From: Pseudomonas shirazensis
Lineage (GTDB): Bacteria; Pseudomonadota; Gammaproteobacteria; Pseudomonadales; Pseudomonadaceae
DNA length: 64,000 nt
NCBI RefSeq assembly: GCF_014268785.2
Contig: NZ_JABWRD020000001.1
Location: 2,307,001 to 2,371,000, forward strand
Reading direction: 5' to 3'
Shown one piece after another: positions 1-8,771 of the stretch (its first letter is position 1; each line of letters begins with the position of its first letter). The position numbers and the translations under genes were made by a program. The notes below the pieces were generated by a model. The model was not told where the DNA came from, ran no database searches, and was given only the letters and a program-made list of their open reading frames with translations.

Positions 1-34
1 AATGCTGTGGGGGGCTGCGAGCCGGTCCCCCTTT

Positions 35-214
35 TTACTGCTCCTGCACTTTGCGGGCTTTGATTCGCTTGTAGATTTCACAGCGGTGTACGGGTAGGTC
101 GCGTGGGGCGTCGATGCCCAGGCGGACGATGCCATGGTCGATCGCTACTACCACGATCTGGATGTCATCGTTGATGGCGATGGCCTGGCCAACTTCGCGA
201 GTCAGTACCAGCAT
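35..214 (-). CDS. csrA: CsrA/RsmA-family post-transcriptional regulator (RsmI-like paralogue)
   Basis: Encodes 59 residues starting MLVLTREVGQAI and ending VHRCEIYKRIKARKVQEQ. This family forms small dimers that bind GGA motifs in mRNA leaders and repress or stabilise the message. The two residues most important for RNA contact, Leu4 and Arg44, are present. Positions usually acidic or glycine (EEIY, the GxxVR turn) are changed to CEIY and HGIVR, so this is a divergent paralogue, not the canonical RsmA. The start has a strong AGGAGG eight bases upstream. In P. putida the paralogue near actP is RsmI; that assignment rests on my memory of gene order plus the divergence seen here. Confidence 0.9.
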   Translation of the reverse strand: MLVLTREVGQAIAINDDIQIVVVAIDHGIVRLGIDAPRDLPVHRCEIYKRIKARKVQEQ

Positions 215-370
215 GCTTTGATCCTCCTCGTTCCAGGGAAGATTGGAGACTGCACTGGGTACATTCGCCTACACAACGTTGCTCCTGCTAAATAGATCGG
301 TCCTACGCTTGAGGGTAAAAAACCCTACAGATTTGGGGTGGTTTTGAGGGGGGTGTTTCTTGATTGGGGT

Positions 371-1127
371 GGGCTTATCCTTTTTTTGTGGTGGCGGGTA
401 GGGTCCCTTTCGCCCTTACGGCGAGTCACTTTTTTGACAAACGCCTCAAAAAAGTAACCAAAAAAAGGCTGGCTCCTACATCCGGCCCCTTCGCTGCGCT
501 GCGGGGTTCCCTCGCTCCGGCCTTGCTCCCGGGAGGACCGCGCTGTACGGGCCTCCTGGCCCGCAGCGCTTGCCGGCCATCCATGGCCGTCACCTCCCTC
601 CGCAAGACCTGCGCTCGGCCTCCTGAAGTCGCAGGTAGATCAAGATCAAAAGCAGATCAAGATCAAGAGCACGCCTCGCTGCGCTGGCGCAGATCAAGAA
701 CGCAGATCAAAAGCGAAGGTCAAAAGCGAAGGTCAAAAGCGACAGTCAAGGCTGGGGCAGCTTTGCGGCCATCCGTAGCGGTCCGCCTTGCCCGCGAAGG
801 GCCGCGCCGCGGCCCCGCTCTTGATCTGCGCCAGCGCAGCGAGGCGTGCCTTTGATCTTGATCCACCGGCGACTCAGGAGGCCGAGCGCAGGTCTTGCGG
901 AGGGAGGTGACGGGCATGGATGCCCGGCAAGCGCTGCGGCCCAGGATGGGCCGTACAGCGGTCCTCCCGGGAGCAAGACCGGAGCGAGGGAACCCCGTAG
1001 CGCAGCGAAGGGGCCGGATGTGGAGCCAAGACCTTTTTTGGTTACTTTTTTGGGGCGTTTGCCAAAAAAGTGACTCGCCGTAAAGGCGAAAGGGGCCCGA
1101 CCGGCCAACACAACAAACGGATAAGCC
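371..1127. repeat. Large nested inverted repeat (about 0.75 kb), non-coding
   Basis: A left arm (about 371-628) and a right arm (about 868-1127) are imperfect reverse complements. Both include the gene-end-like block GGCGAGTCACTTTTTT (414-433; complement near 1067-1084), a CTTCGCTGCGC block and a CTCCCGGGAGGACCGC block. Nested inside are a second inverted pair (about 672-697 against 819-848) and short tandem units of the type GATCAA and GGTCAAAAGCGAA (640-755). Reading frames exist through it on both strands but follow the repeat symmetry and are not credible genes. Sequences of this type are dispersed in Pseudomonas genomes. The stretch 215-370 holds only the csrA upstream region. Confidence 0.8.
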
Positions 1128-1180
1128 CCCATAATCGAGCACGACCCACCGAAGCCGAGAGCTGAACATCAACCAGCAAA

Positions 1181-1513
1181 TCAGCCCTGCTGCAACCGCG
1201 GCCCAAACACAATAATCGTGGCCCCGACCACACACAACAGCGCCCCGAGCCAATCGCTGCCCAACGGCCGAACCCGCTCAACCAGCGCCAGCCAAAGCAG
1301 CGAAGAAACGATATAGATCCCGCCATAAGCCGCATAAGCCCGTCCCGCATAGGCCGCTTCGACGCGCGTCAAAATCAGCCCAAACACACTCAGGCTGACC
1401 AGCGCTGGCACAACCCACCAGGCACTCTTGCCCAACCGCAACCAGAGGTAAAACGCATAGCACCCGCCAATCTCGAACAACGCCGCAAGAAAGAACCAGA
1501 AGTAATTGACCAC
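1181..1513 (-). CDS. YnfA/UPF0060-family small membrane protein
   Basis: A protein of about 110 residues with four hydrophobic segments and the family signature [18 protein letters not shown]. It is distantly related to small multidrug resistance transporters; its substrate is not established. The GTG at 1513 gives the usual family N-terminus (V-V-N-Y-F-W-F-F). An ATG at 1549 would add 12 residues, but its GAGG lies only about one base from the start codon, which is too close. It sits just right of the large inverted repeat and 50 bp from the SDR gene on the same strand. Confidence 0.85.
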   Translation of the reverse strand: MVNYFWFFLAALFEIGGCYAFYLWLRLGKSAWWVVPALVSLSVFGLILTRVEAAYAGRAYAAYGGIYIVSSLLWLALVERVRPLGSDWLGALLCVVGATIIVFGPRLQQG

Positions 1514-1563
1514 AGCCCACGCCCGTGCAGATTCAAAGCTACCGAGCATACCTCACTCGCCCA

Positions 1564-2370
1564 CTACTGCCGTGCCTTGGCGCGCATCTTCACCGCCATC
1601 CCAGCCATCTCCGCATACAACAATTCCGGCGTCTGGCACTTAAGCTTCCAGGCAGCACGCCCCGCCTCATGCGGCAAGATCAAAAACTCATCCGCAGCAA
1701 TCCGCTCATGCATGTAATCGGCAATTTCGGCAGCGCTGATCGGCGAGCCTTCGAGCAACTTGCCCACTTGGGCTTTCATTGCCGGGTCCGGCCCGCGGAA
1801 AGAATCCAGCAGGTTGGTCTGGAAGAACGACGGGCACACCACATGCACCGCCACCTGCACCTGACGCAGCTCGACCAGCAGGCTTTCCGATAACGCCAAC
1901 ACCCCGGCCTTGGCCACGTTGTAGTTGCTCATGCCCGGGCCCTGCATCAATGCTGCCATCGAGGCGATGTTGACGATCCGCCCCTGGCTGCGTTCCAGTA
2001 ACGGCAAAAATGCCTTGCAGCCCTTGACCACCCCCATCAGGTTGACCGCCAATTGCCAATCCCAGTCTTCCAGTGACAACTCGGCAAAAAAACCGCCCGA
2101 GGCCACCCCGGCGTTGTTGACGATCATGTCGATGCCGGCAAACCTTTCTTCACAGGCCTGGGCCAGCGCCGTCAGCTGGCTGTAGTCGCGCACGTCGCAG
2201 CGCTGCACGAACCCTTCGCCACCGGCGGCCTGCACCCACTCAAGGGTTTCCCGCAGGCCGGCCTCGTTGACATCGGCCAGCGCCAGGCGCCAACCCTCGC
2301 GCGCCCAACGCAGGGCAATTTCACGGCCGAGGCCAGACCCGGCGCCGGTAATCATCATTCGCTTGTGCAT
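1564..2370 (-). CDS. SDR-family NAD(P)-dependent oxidoreductase
   Basis: 268 residues from the ATG at 2370 (MHKRMMITGAGSGLGREIA). The Rossmann motif TGAGSGLG is at about residues 8-15, the NNAG motif at about 87-90, and the catalytic region is S...Y-N-V-A-K (SNYNVAK) at about 150-156. This is the classical short-chain dehydrogenase/reductase layout. The C-terminal part is longer than in minimal SDRs. The substrate cannot be told from sequence. An upstream in-frame extension to 2562 exists, but it lacks the fold and is not the start. Confidence 0.9.
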   Translation of the reverse strand: MHKRMMITGAGSGLGREIALRWAREGWRLALADVNEAGLRETLEWVQAAGGEGFVQRCDVRDYSQLTALAQACEERFAGIDMIVNNAGVASGGFFAELSLEDWDWQLAVNLMGVVKGCKAFLPLLERSQGRIVNIASMAALMQGPGMSNYNVAKAGVLALSESLLVELRQVQVAVHVVCPSFFQTNLLDSFRGPDPAMKAQVGKLLEGSPISAAEIADYMHERIAADEFLILPHEAGRAAWKLKCQTPELLYAEMAGMAVKMRAKARQ

Positions 2371-2573
2371 GCTGCAGGCCTTGTTCGGTGGGCAATAGCG
2401 CGAGTCTAGCCAAGGCCGGCCAGGGCCTGGTGCGCTATCGAAATGCTGAATGAGCGAACATGCCGACAAGGCAGACAATCGATTGAATTTTCTTGTAACA
2501 GCTGCGGTCGGAAATGTAAGCGGCCAGGATTGCCCGGCCCCTTCCCCCACGAAAACACGCAAGGATTCTGCCC

Positions 2574-2726
2574 ATGACCACGATCCTCATCATCATCCTG
2601 ATTCTGCTGCTGATTGGCGGCTTGCCAGTCTTCCCTCACTCGCGCAGCTGGGGCTATGGCCCGTCCGGCATCATTGGTGCGGTCCTGGTGGTTCTGTTGG
2701 TGCTGTTGCTGCTTGGCATGATATGA
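2574..2726 (+). CDS. DUF3309-family small membrane protein
   Basis: 50 residues (MTTILIIILILLLIGGLPVF then HSRSWGYGPSG then a second hydrophobic segment ending LLLGMI). The HSRSWGYGPSG loop between two membrane helices matches the DUF3309 family; its function is unknown. An AAGGA lies ten bases before the ATG. The 3' 73 bp overlap, on the opposite strand, the last codons of the sensor kinase gene. Confidence 0.88.
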   Translation: MTTILIIILILLLIGGLPVFPHSRSWGYGPSGIIGAVLVVLLVLLLLGMI

Positions 2727-5700
2727 CCCGGCACCGGTTCGGCTGACAGCTTCTCCAGCTGTCCTTCGAGCTGGTGCATAGCCAGGTGCAGCGCGTGTTT
2801 CGCGCGCTGCACTACGGCCACATTGCTTGGCTGTTGACGACAGCATCGCTCAAGTTCTTCACACGCTTCCAGCAACGGCCTCGCTCGGGCTATCTGCGCC
2901 CCGCCTTTGATCCGATGGGCCAATACGGCCAGTTCTTTCGGATCGTCTGGTTGCTGCTGTAACTGCCGTGAATCCTCGGTCAAACTCCCGCGTAAATCAT
3001 TCAACAAGCCGCGCAAGGCCTGCTGATCATCGCCGACCAGACGTTGCAGATGGGCAAGGTCCAGCGCTGCGCCTACTCTGCCCGCCCCGGCCTGTGACGC
3101 GCCAGCGGTCCCCGCACCTGGGCCGGTCGCCAGTGCTGCGGCCAGGCTGCTCAGTGCCAGCGGTTTGAACAGGCAAGCGTCCATACCTGCCGCCCGGCAG
3201 CGCTGGCGTTCCTCCTGCACCGCATTGGCGGTCAGCCCGAGCACGCGGCATCTGGGCCTTCGCGTACGCCGCTCATGCAGGCGAATGGCCCGGGCCAGCG
3301 CGTAGCCATCCAGGCTTGGCATGCTGCAGTCGCTGATGACCACATCAAATGGCTGGCCAAGCCACAGGCGCAAGGCTTGCGCACCTTCTTCGGCAATGCA
3401 GGTGCGGTGGCCGAGGTATTCCAGTTGCTGGGCCAACAGCAGACGGTTGGCGGGATAGTCGTCGACCACCAGCACCCGCAGGTGGTGCTCGGCTGCAGGC
3501 GGCACGGCGAGCGGCGCCGGCTGCCGCTGGCCGTGCCAACGCTGACAACTCAGCAGGATCAACGCCTGTGTGCCGGCGCCGAGCACACTACGCAGGCGCA
3601 ACTGGCCGCCCATCAGCTCGCACAGGCTGCGGCTGATACTCAGCCCCAAGCCGCTGCTGCAACGCGTTGATTGCTTTTGCCCGGCCTGGCGAAACGGCTG
3701 ACCCAGTTCGGCCAGGTCTGCCTCGGCGATACCACTGCCGCTGTCCTTGACCTGCAGCTCCAGCGCCAGGCTTTCGCCACGCTCGCGCACACACAGACTG
3801 ACCTCGACGCGTCCCGCGCGAGTGAACTTGATCGCATTGCTCAACAGGTTGGCCAGCACCTGCTTGAACCGCAGTGGGTCGAGCAGAACCTGGACATCGC
3901 CCGCACCCTCGCTGTGCAGCAGCAGCGTCAGGCCTTTACGCCGCGCCTGCTGTTGAAACAGTTGCACCACCTGCTCGACCTGCTCGCGCAACTGCACCGG
4001 CTGCAGTGCCAACTGCAGTTGCCCGGCTTCGATGCGGGTGATGTCCAGAATATCGCCGATCAGCGCCAGCAAGCCGCGCCCGGCATCGGCCGCCACATCA
4101 ATCGCCACACGGTCCAGTGTGCCTTGCTCGGCCTTGTGCTGAGCCAGTTCGAGCATGCCCAGCAAGGCGTGCATGGGCGTGCGAATCTCATGGCTCATGG
4201 TCGCCAGAAAACGCGTCTTGGCCAGGTTAGCGGCTTCTGCCGTGTGCTTTGCGTGGCGCAGTTCGGCATGCAGCCGGCGCAGGTAACGGACCCACAGCAG
4301 CGCCAGCAGCAACAGCAACAGCATCAGGCCGAAACCGAGCAGGATGTTCAGTCGCTGACGCGGCCACAGGCCATCGGCGACGATCATCGGATTGCGCCAG
4401 CGCCGCACCAGCGTCTCCGTCTCGCGCGGGGTCAGGCTGAGCAGTGCCTTGTTCACGATACCCTGCAGCTCGACCTCGCCTCGCAGGCTGGCCAAGGCAA
4501 AGTGAGCAGGTGGCATGGTCAGGCTGGCGCTGATGCGCAACTGACGTGGGTACCAGCGCGCGATCAATGGGCGCGCATCGTCGAGGGTCAGCACTGCAGC
4601 CGTCGCCCGGCCGATGGCGACCGCTTGCAGCGCGGCCAGCGGCCCTTGAACCTGGAGCACGCGTACCTGTGGATAATGCTGGGCCAGTTCATCTTGCACA
4701 GCGCTGCCCCACACCACTGCCAGCGACTGCCCCGCCAACTGGCCAAGGCTGCTCGGCGCGGCCGGCTCGGTACGGCTGACCAGCACACGCGCAGCGCTCA
4801 GGTAAGAGCGACTGAAGCTCAACTGCTGGGCCAGCGCCGGGCTCTGGGGCAAACCAGCGATCAGTTGGGCGTGGCCCTGGCGCAATTGCCCAAGCATGCC
4901 CTCGACGCTGCTTGCGGAGGCCAGCTCGAACTGCAGGCCGCTGCGCCGGCTGATCAATTCCAGCACCTCCACGCTTAAACCGCGCCAGTGGCCGCTGCTA
5001 TCGCGGTAGCTCAGCGGCAGCGAGTGCTCGTCGAGCAGTACATTCACCGTTGGATTGGCCTGCAACCAGCGTTGCTCATCTTCGCTCAGCTGCAACAGCA
5101 CAGGGCTCGAGGGGACGGCACCGGTCACGCTCCAGCGCTGCTCGATGCGGGCGCGTTGGCTGGGCGACAACCCTTTGAGCACTGAATCGAGCATGTCAGC
5201 CAACGGTGCTGCGTCGCGGCGCAGGGCAAAGCCAATATCCTGCCCGGCCAGGCCAGCATTGCCGATTTCCTCGATACCGCGCGGCGAGGTCCGCGCCAGA
5301 GCATAGCGCCCCGCCAGGGCATGCCCCAGATACAGGTCGGCCTGGCCCAGGGTCAGTGCGGCCAGCGCGCTCAACGTTGTCGAATGCAGCTCGATCCGCG
5401 CCAGCGGATAGAGCTGGCGCAACTGCTCGACGGTGCGATAGCCCTCAACTGCAACCAGTCGAAACGCAGCGCCAGGCGGCGGCGCGGGCTGATCGCCTTG
5501 GCGTGCCATCAGCAGCGGCTGGTCCTGCGCATACGCATGCGACAGGCGCAGGCCTGCGGTCTGGGCACGCTCGCGGCTTACCGAGCCGAGCAGGTCAACC
5601 ACGCCATCGCGTAATCCGGCCACGGCGGCGTCAAACGAGGCAAAGGTATGCACGCTGATGGACAGGTTCAGTTGCTCGGCCACGAGCCCGGCATAGTCGG

Positions 5701-5938
5701 CAGTGATGCCTTCATAGGCCTGGCCAGTGCCGAGGATGTCCAGTGGCGCATCGTCACGCGCGATCACCCCCAGGCGCAGTTGCCGGCGCGCCCACAACCA
5801 GCGCAGATCAGCATCGTCGGGCTCGACTCGCTGGTCATCGAGGCTGGCCCTGGCGTGCAACAACGGGGCGGCACCGGCCGGCAGCGTGAACAGCGCCAGA
5901 ACGCCGCACAGGGCTGCCAGAAAGACACGCGGGCGCAC
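2654..5938 (-). CDS. BvgS/EvgS-type unorthodox sensor histidine kinase
   Basis: 1094 residues with the full phosphorelay set. In order: signal peptide (1-23), two periplasmic solute-binding (SBP_bac_3/VFT) domains (about 52-272 and 290-515), one membrane helix (about 525-550), HisKA with SHEIRTP (phosphoacceptor His about 583), HATPase, a receiver domain with VVDDYPANR and VVISDCSMP, and a C-terminal Hpt with AHRIKGG. Such kinases sense periplasmic signals through the tandem Venus-flytrap domains. The start is GTG, 12 bp after the response regulator stop, so the two are co-transcribed, apparently downstream of the fimbrial genes. The last about 25 residues after Hpt are antisense to the DUF3309 gene and may be a read-through tail. 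Confidence 0.92.
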   Translation of the reverse strand: MRPRVFLAALCGVLALFTLPAGAAPLLHARASLDDQRVEPDDADLRWLWARRQLRLGVIARDDAPLDILGTGQAYEGITADYAGLVAEQLNLSISVHTFASFDAAVAGLRDGVVDLLGSVSRERAQTAGLRLSHAYAQDQPLLMARQGDQPAPPPGAAFRLVAVEGYRTVEQLRQLYPLARIELHSTTLSALAALTLGQADLYLGHALAGRYALARTSPRGIEEIGNAGLAGQDIGFALRRDAAPLADMLDSVLKGLSPSQRARIEQRWSVTGAVPSSPVLLQLSEDEQRWLQANPTVNVLLDEHSLPLSYRDSSGHWRGLSVEVLELISRRSGLQFELASASSVEGMLGQLRQGHAQLIAGLPQSPALAQQLSFSRSYLSAARVLVSRTEPAAPSSLGQLAGQSLAVVWGSAVQDELAQHYPQVRVLQVQGPLAALQAVAIGRATAAVLTLDDARPLIARWYPRQLRISASLTMPPAHFALASLRGEVELQGIVNKALLSLTPRETETLVRRWRNPMIVADGLWPRQRLNILLGFGLMLLLLLLALLWVRYLRRLHAELRHAKHTAEAANLAKTRFLATMSHEIRTPMHALLGMLELAQHKAEQGTLDRVAIDVAADAGRGLLALIGDILDITRIEAGQLQLALQPVQLREQVEQVVQLFQQQARRKGLTLLLHSEGAGDVQVLLDPLRFKQVLANLLSNAIKFTRAGRVEVSLCVRERGESLALELQVKDSGSGIAEADLAELGQPFRQAGQKQSTRCSSGLGLSISRSLCELMGGQLRLRSVLGAGTQALILLSCQRWHGQRQPAPLAVPPAAEHHLRVLVVDDYPANRLLLAQQLEYLGHRTCIAEEGAQALRLWLGQPFDVVISDCSMPSLDGYALARAIRLHERRTRRPRCRVLGLTANAVQEERQRCRAAGMDACLFKPLALSSLAAALATGPGAGTAGASQAGAGRVGAALDLAHLQRLVGDDQQALRGLLNDLRGSLTEDSRQLQQQPDDPKELAVLAHRIKGGAQIARARPLLEACEELERCCRQQPSNVAVVQRAKHALHLAMHQLEGQLEKLSAEPVPGHIMPSSNSTNRTTRTAPMMPDGP

Positions 5939-5950
5939 CGGCTGACGACG

Positions 5951-6577
5951 TCAGAGCAGTTCATTGCGGCGGGCGAAATCCGCCAGATCGATCAACGAAT
6001 GCAGGCGCAGTTTTTCCAGCAGCCGGCTCTTGTAGGTGCTGATGGTCTTGTTGCTGAGCAGCATCGTTTCGCCGATGGCCTTGTTGCTCAAGCCGCGTGC
6101 CAGGTGCTGCAACACCGTCAGCTCGCGGTCGGTGAGGCCGGCAATGCACTCCCGTTCGGTGGCGCGCAGGTCCTGGCTGCGCACCGAACTCAGGGCCACA
6201 TCGGGGAAATAGGTAAAGCCGGACAACACCGCACGCACCGCCTTGTTCAGTTCAGCCAGATCGTCGGTTTTCGACACATAACCCGCGGCGCCCGCCTGCA
6301 GGCAGCGCAACGAGTAGGCTTCGGCCAATTGCGAAGTGAGGATCACCACCTTGGCCGGTTGCGCCAGGCTCTTGAGCCTGGCGATCACCTCGAGGCCATC
6401 CAGTCCAGGCATGGCGATATCGAGGATGATCAGGTCCGGTGCATGCTCACGGGCCAGCAACACGGCGTCGACGCCGTTGTCGGCCTGCGCTACCACCTCG
6501 ACCTGTTCCCGGCGCAGCAGCATGCACACCGTGGTGCGGATGAATGGGTGATCATCTACCACCAATGCCCTATGCAT
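5951..6577 (-). CDS. LuxR/NarL-family response regulator (BvgA/EvgA type)
   Basis: 208 residues from MHRALVVDDHPFIR. The N-terminal receiver carries the DDH acidic pocket and the phosphoacceptor Asp in LIILDIAMPGLDG. The C-terminal LuxR helix-turn-helix reads LTDRELTVLQHLARGLSNKAIG followed by KTISTYKSRLLEKL. It lies 26 bp after the adhesin gene and 12 bp before its cognate-type kinase. By analogy to BvgAS, or to RocA/RocS of P. aeruginosa, it probably regulates the adjacent fimbrial genes; that is inference. A GGAG precedes the ATG by about ten bases. Confidence 0.92.
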   Translation of the reverse strand: MHRALVVDDHPFIRTTVCMLLRREQVEVVAQADNGVDAVLLAREHAPDLIILDIAMPGLDGLEVIARLKSLAQPAKVVILTSQLAEAYSLRCLQAGAAGYVSKTDDLAELNKAVRAVLSGFTYFPDVALSSVRSQDLRATERECIAGLTDRELTVLQHLARGLSNKAIGETMLLSNKTISTYKSRLLEKLRLHSLIDLADFARRNELL

Positions 6578-6603
6578 GGTGCGCTCCGCCCACACTCAGG
6601 CAG

Positions 6604-7806
6604 TCAGAGTTCAGCATCGAAGATCACCGTAGCTTCGCCGGAATAAGTAGTGCCCGGTTGCTTGAGCATGGCCTGCACACCGTTGCGGGCCACGCTGAAA
6701 TGCAGCTGGCCGCCACGGTTCAGGGTTGGCTGCATCGATTCGAACTGCAGCGCTGCCGCAGGCCCGGTGGGCAACGACAGTCGGGTCACCGGCCGGCCCT
6801 GGTGGAGGATACCTGCGGGCAGGGTCATGGCAATCTCCACCGGAACTTGATCGTGGTGCTGATTACGGATGCCGCATTGATCGCCAAGCGTGTACTGGCA
6901 AGTTTTGTAGACCTTGAACGGCCCGGTCGACCACAGCCGGAACGGCAGGTCACGGTACACCTGCGACGGCGCCGCTGCCCCGCCCAGCCATGCCTGCCAA
7001 CCGTCTTTGGGCTCCAGCACCGCCCGCTCGGAGCCGGGTGGAAACTCAAAAATGAACGCGTGCTGCACATCAAGCACGAAATTGACCGTGAGGCTGTCGC
7101 CGCTCAGCGCAGTGACACCGCTGCCAAAGTCAAAATCACCACCAGGACCAATGCTGTAGGTCAGGCTACCGCGATAAATGCCGGCGGCGAGGCGGTAAGG
7201 CGGCGGAATATCCAGCAGAAATGACACCCCCATCTGGCTGACTTCAGAGTTGTCGACATGATTCACCGGCGCCCAGGAATAGCTTGCCCAGCACGGCTCC
7301 GGGGCCTGCGGCTGGCGCATATAGGTATGGAAGGTGACCGTACGCGCAGCATGGCTGGAGAGCTGGCTGCCATTACTGCAACCGCCATCCACACTACCCT
7401 GCAACGGGCTGTAACTGAAGTTCGACGGGGTATGCACCTGTTGGCTGACCGAGAGGATGTCAAAATTCATCCGGCGCATTTCGCCATTGAGCTCGTGAAA
7501 CACCTCGACCTGTTTGCGTGACGGCATCTTCAGGTAGTACCTGTCGCGTAGATCCCCCGCGCTTTGCTGGCTGCGTTTGGAGTAGGCAATCGGCACGTCG
7601 ACGGTGGATTTGCCGTTACACAGTCCCGACCACAGCCGACACAGCGCAGCCGGTGGCGTGGTATTGACGAACCGCCCACTGCCACCACCGCGATACTCGG
7701 CGCTGATGGTCACCTCCAGCGCCTGTGCCGTAGGCAGCCAGCCGAGTATCGCCATGGCCGCACCCGCCCAACGCAGCGTGTATCGAAGGCCCCGTGCACT
7801 GCTCAC
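6604..7806 (-). CDS. CS1/CFA-I-type fimbrial tip adhesin (CblD/CfaE-like)
   Basis: 400 residues. The GTG start overlaps the stop of the chaperone gene (GTGA), so translation is coupled. A hydrophobic leader ends TAQA, followed by a beta-rich secreted protein with scattered cysteine pairs (for example CRLWSGLC, CSNGSQL, CQYTLGDQC). Length, position last in a pilin-usher-chaperone-adhesin set, and the C-terminal strand ending VIFDAEL fit the CblD/CfaE family that caps class 5 pili and initiates assembly. No lectin specificity can be read from it. It is intact although the usher upstream is broken. Confidence 0.8.
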   Translation of the reverse strand: MSSARGLRYTLRWAGAAMAILGWLPTAQALEVTISAEYRGGGSGRFVNTTPPAALCRLWSGLCNGKSTVDVPIAYSKRSQQSAGDLRDRYYLKMPSRKQVEVFHELNGEMRRMNFDILSVSQQVHTPSNFSYSPLQGSVDGGCSNGSQLSSHAARTVTFHTYMRQPQAPEPCWASYSWAPVNHVDNSEVSQMGVSFLLDIPPPYRLAAGIYRGSLTYSIGPGGDFDFGSGVTALSGDSLTVNFVLDVQHAFIFEFPPGSERAVLEPKDGWQAWLGGAAAPSQVYRDLPFRLWSTGPFKVYKTCQYTLGDQCGIRNQHHDQVPVEIAMTLPAGILHQGRPVTRLSLPTGPAAALQFESMQPTLNRGGQLHFSVARNGVQAMLKQPGTTYSGEATVIFDAEL

Positions 7807-8540
7807 CCGGGCACCACCAGTGTCTTGCGCTGGTCGCCTTCGTACATCTCGAACTGGAACACCGGCTTGCCCTCCACCGGCTCGAAGCGCCGCGTACTGC
7901 CGGGCAACAAGTGATGCTTGGTGGCGGCTTCGCATTTCTGGTCGGCCGCCTGGCACTGGCGAAAGTGATCCAGCACCACCGTGGCGTTGCCTTGATTGAC
8001 CACCTGCAGGCGACCGCCCTGGCCCGTTACATCGGTCTGATACTGCGCCGCCGCCGGGTGCACGAACAACAGTGTGCCGTAGCCGGCCAGCAGGTTGACG
8101 CCCGCCTTGAGGCTGTCGCGATAGCTTTCGGCCTCCGCTTCGGTGACGACAAAGCCATCGCCCTGCTCGGGCAATACCGGGATGAAGCGCAGGCGGAAAT
8201 AGCGTTCCTGGGCTCGCTCACCGCGGTACAGCAAGCGCACCGCCTGCATGCCACGTGCGGGGATGATCAGCCGCGCCGGGCTGGCGATCAGGCCGCGCTG
8301 CTCCAGTGGCAGTTGCGTCTGGTCGATCTCGCGGGGCACACCGTCGGCGTCGTACACCAGCTCGGCGACGCTGAGCTTGACGAAGGCGGTGCTGTCGCCG
8401 CCATTACGCACCCGTTTGAGCAAGGTGCTGCGGTTACCGTCCAGGTAATCGTACAGCCCACCGACGTTGAGTTCCGGCGCAGCCTGCAGCGGCAATGGCG
8501 CCAGCAGTAGCGACAGGTAAAAGAGTTTCCACGGTTTCAT
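7803..8540 (-). CDS. Periplasmic fimbrial chaperone (PapD-like fold, CS1/CFA-I class)
   Basis: 245 residues from MKPWKLFYL; signal peptide to about residue 20 (LPLQAAPEL). The two immunoglobulin-like domains are recognisable from the spacing: an N-terminal half with VKLSVAELVYD, the ...ARLIIPARGMQAVRLLYRG segment typical of donor-strand chaperones, and RYFRLRFIPVLPE closing domain 1. The residue LFVHPAAAQYQ starts domain 2. A GAGG lies six bases before the ATG at 8540. It would hold pilin and adhesin subunits in the periplasm for the usher. Confidence 0.85.
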   Translation of the reverse strand: MKPWKLFYLSLLLAPLPLQAAPELNVGGLYDYLDGNRSTLLKRVRNGGDSTAFVKLSVAELVYDADGVPREIDQTQLPLEQRGLIASPARLIIPARGMQAVRLLYRGERAQERYFRLRFIPVLPEQGDGFVVTEAEAESYRDSLKAGVNLLAGYGTLLFVHPAAAQYQTDVTGQGGRLQVVNQGNATVVLDHFRQCQAADQKCEAATKHHLLPGSTRRFEPVEGKPVFQFEMYEGDQRKTLVVPG

Positions 8541-8657
8541 CTGCAACCTCGTTGGATGGTGCCAGGCAAACAGCCAGCGCTCATTTGTGCACATGTGCTG
8601 CCGGCAAGAAAGTCAGACCGTTCCGATAAAAAAGAAGAAATTTCCTAGAGACGACTG

Positions 8658-8771
8658 CTACTCACAGCTCATCATCGAAGACCACACCTGCGCAGCTTCG
8701 ACCAGCGGGCCGCAGGCAACCAGCAGGGCGCTGGGCAGCGCCAGCAGCAACCGATACAGTCTGCCGTTCAT
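8658..8771 (-). CDS. Small ORF (37 aa) between usher and chaperone, lipoprotein-like leader
   Basis: The ORF starts at an ATG overlapping the usher stop (ATGA at 8768-8771) and has AGGAG upstream inside the usher 3' end. It reads MNGRLYRLLLALPSALLVACG and ends SSMMSCE. The basic start, hydrophobic core and LVAC resemble a signal or lipoprotein leader, leaving only about 18 mature residues. It could be a real coupled micropeptide of the fimbrial operon, the stub of a lost subunit, or chance. No family is recognised. Confidence 0.45.
   Translation of the reverse strand: MNGRLYRLLLALPSALLVACGPLVEAAQVWSSMMSCE

Noticed and set aside
640-760. Short tandem units considered as a CRISPR array
   Set aside because: Units are 6-14 bp, without unique spacers of constant length; they are part of the inverted repeat.
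364-1253. Several reading frames of 60-177 codons on both strands in the first kilobase
   Set aside because: They follow the inverted repeat, mirror each other between arms, and are Arg/Pro/Ser-rich with no ribosome site or family.
3671-4978. 435-codon plus-strand frame antisense to the sensor kinase
   Set aside because: The minus strand encodes a complete, motif-rich kinase; the opposite frame is Gln/Arg-rich, typical of GC-rich antisense frames.
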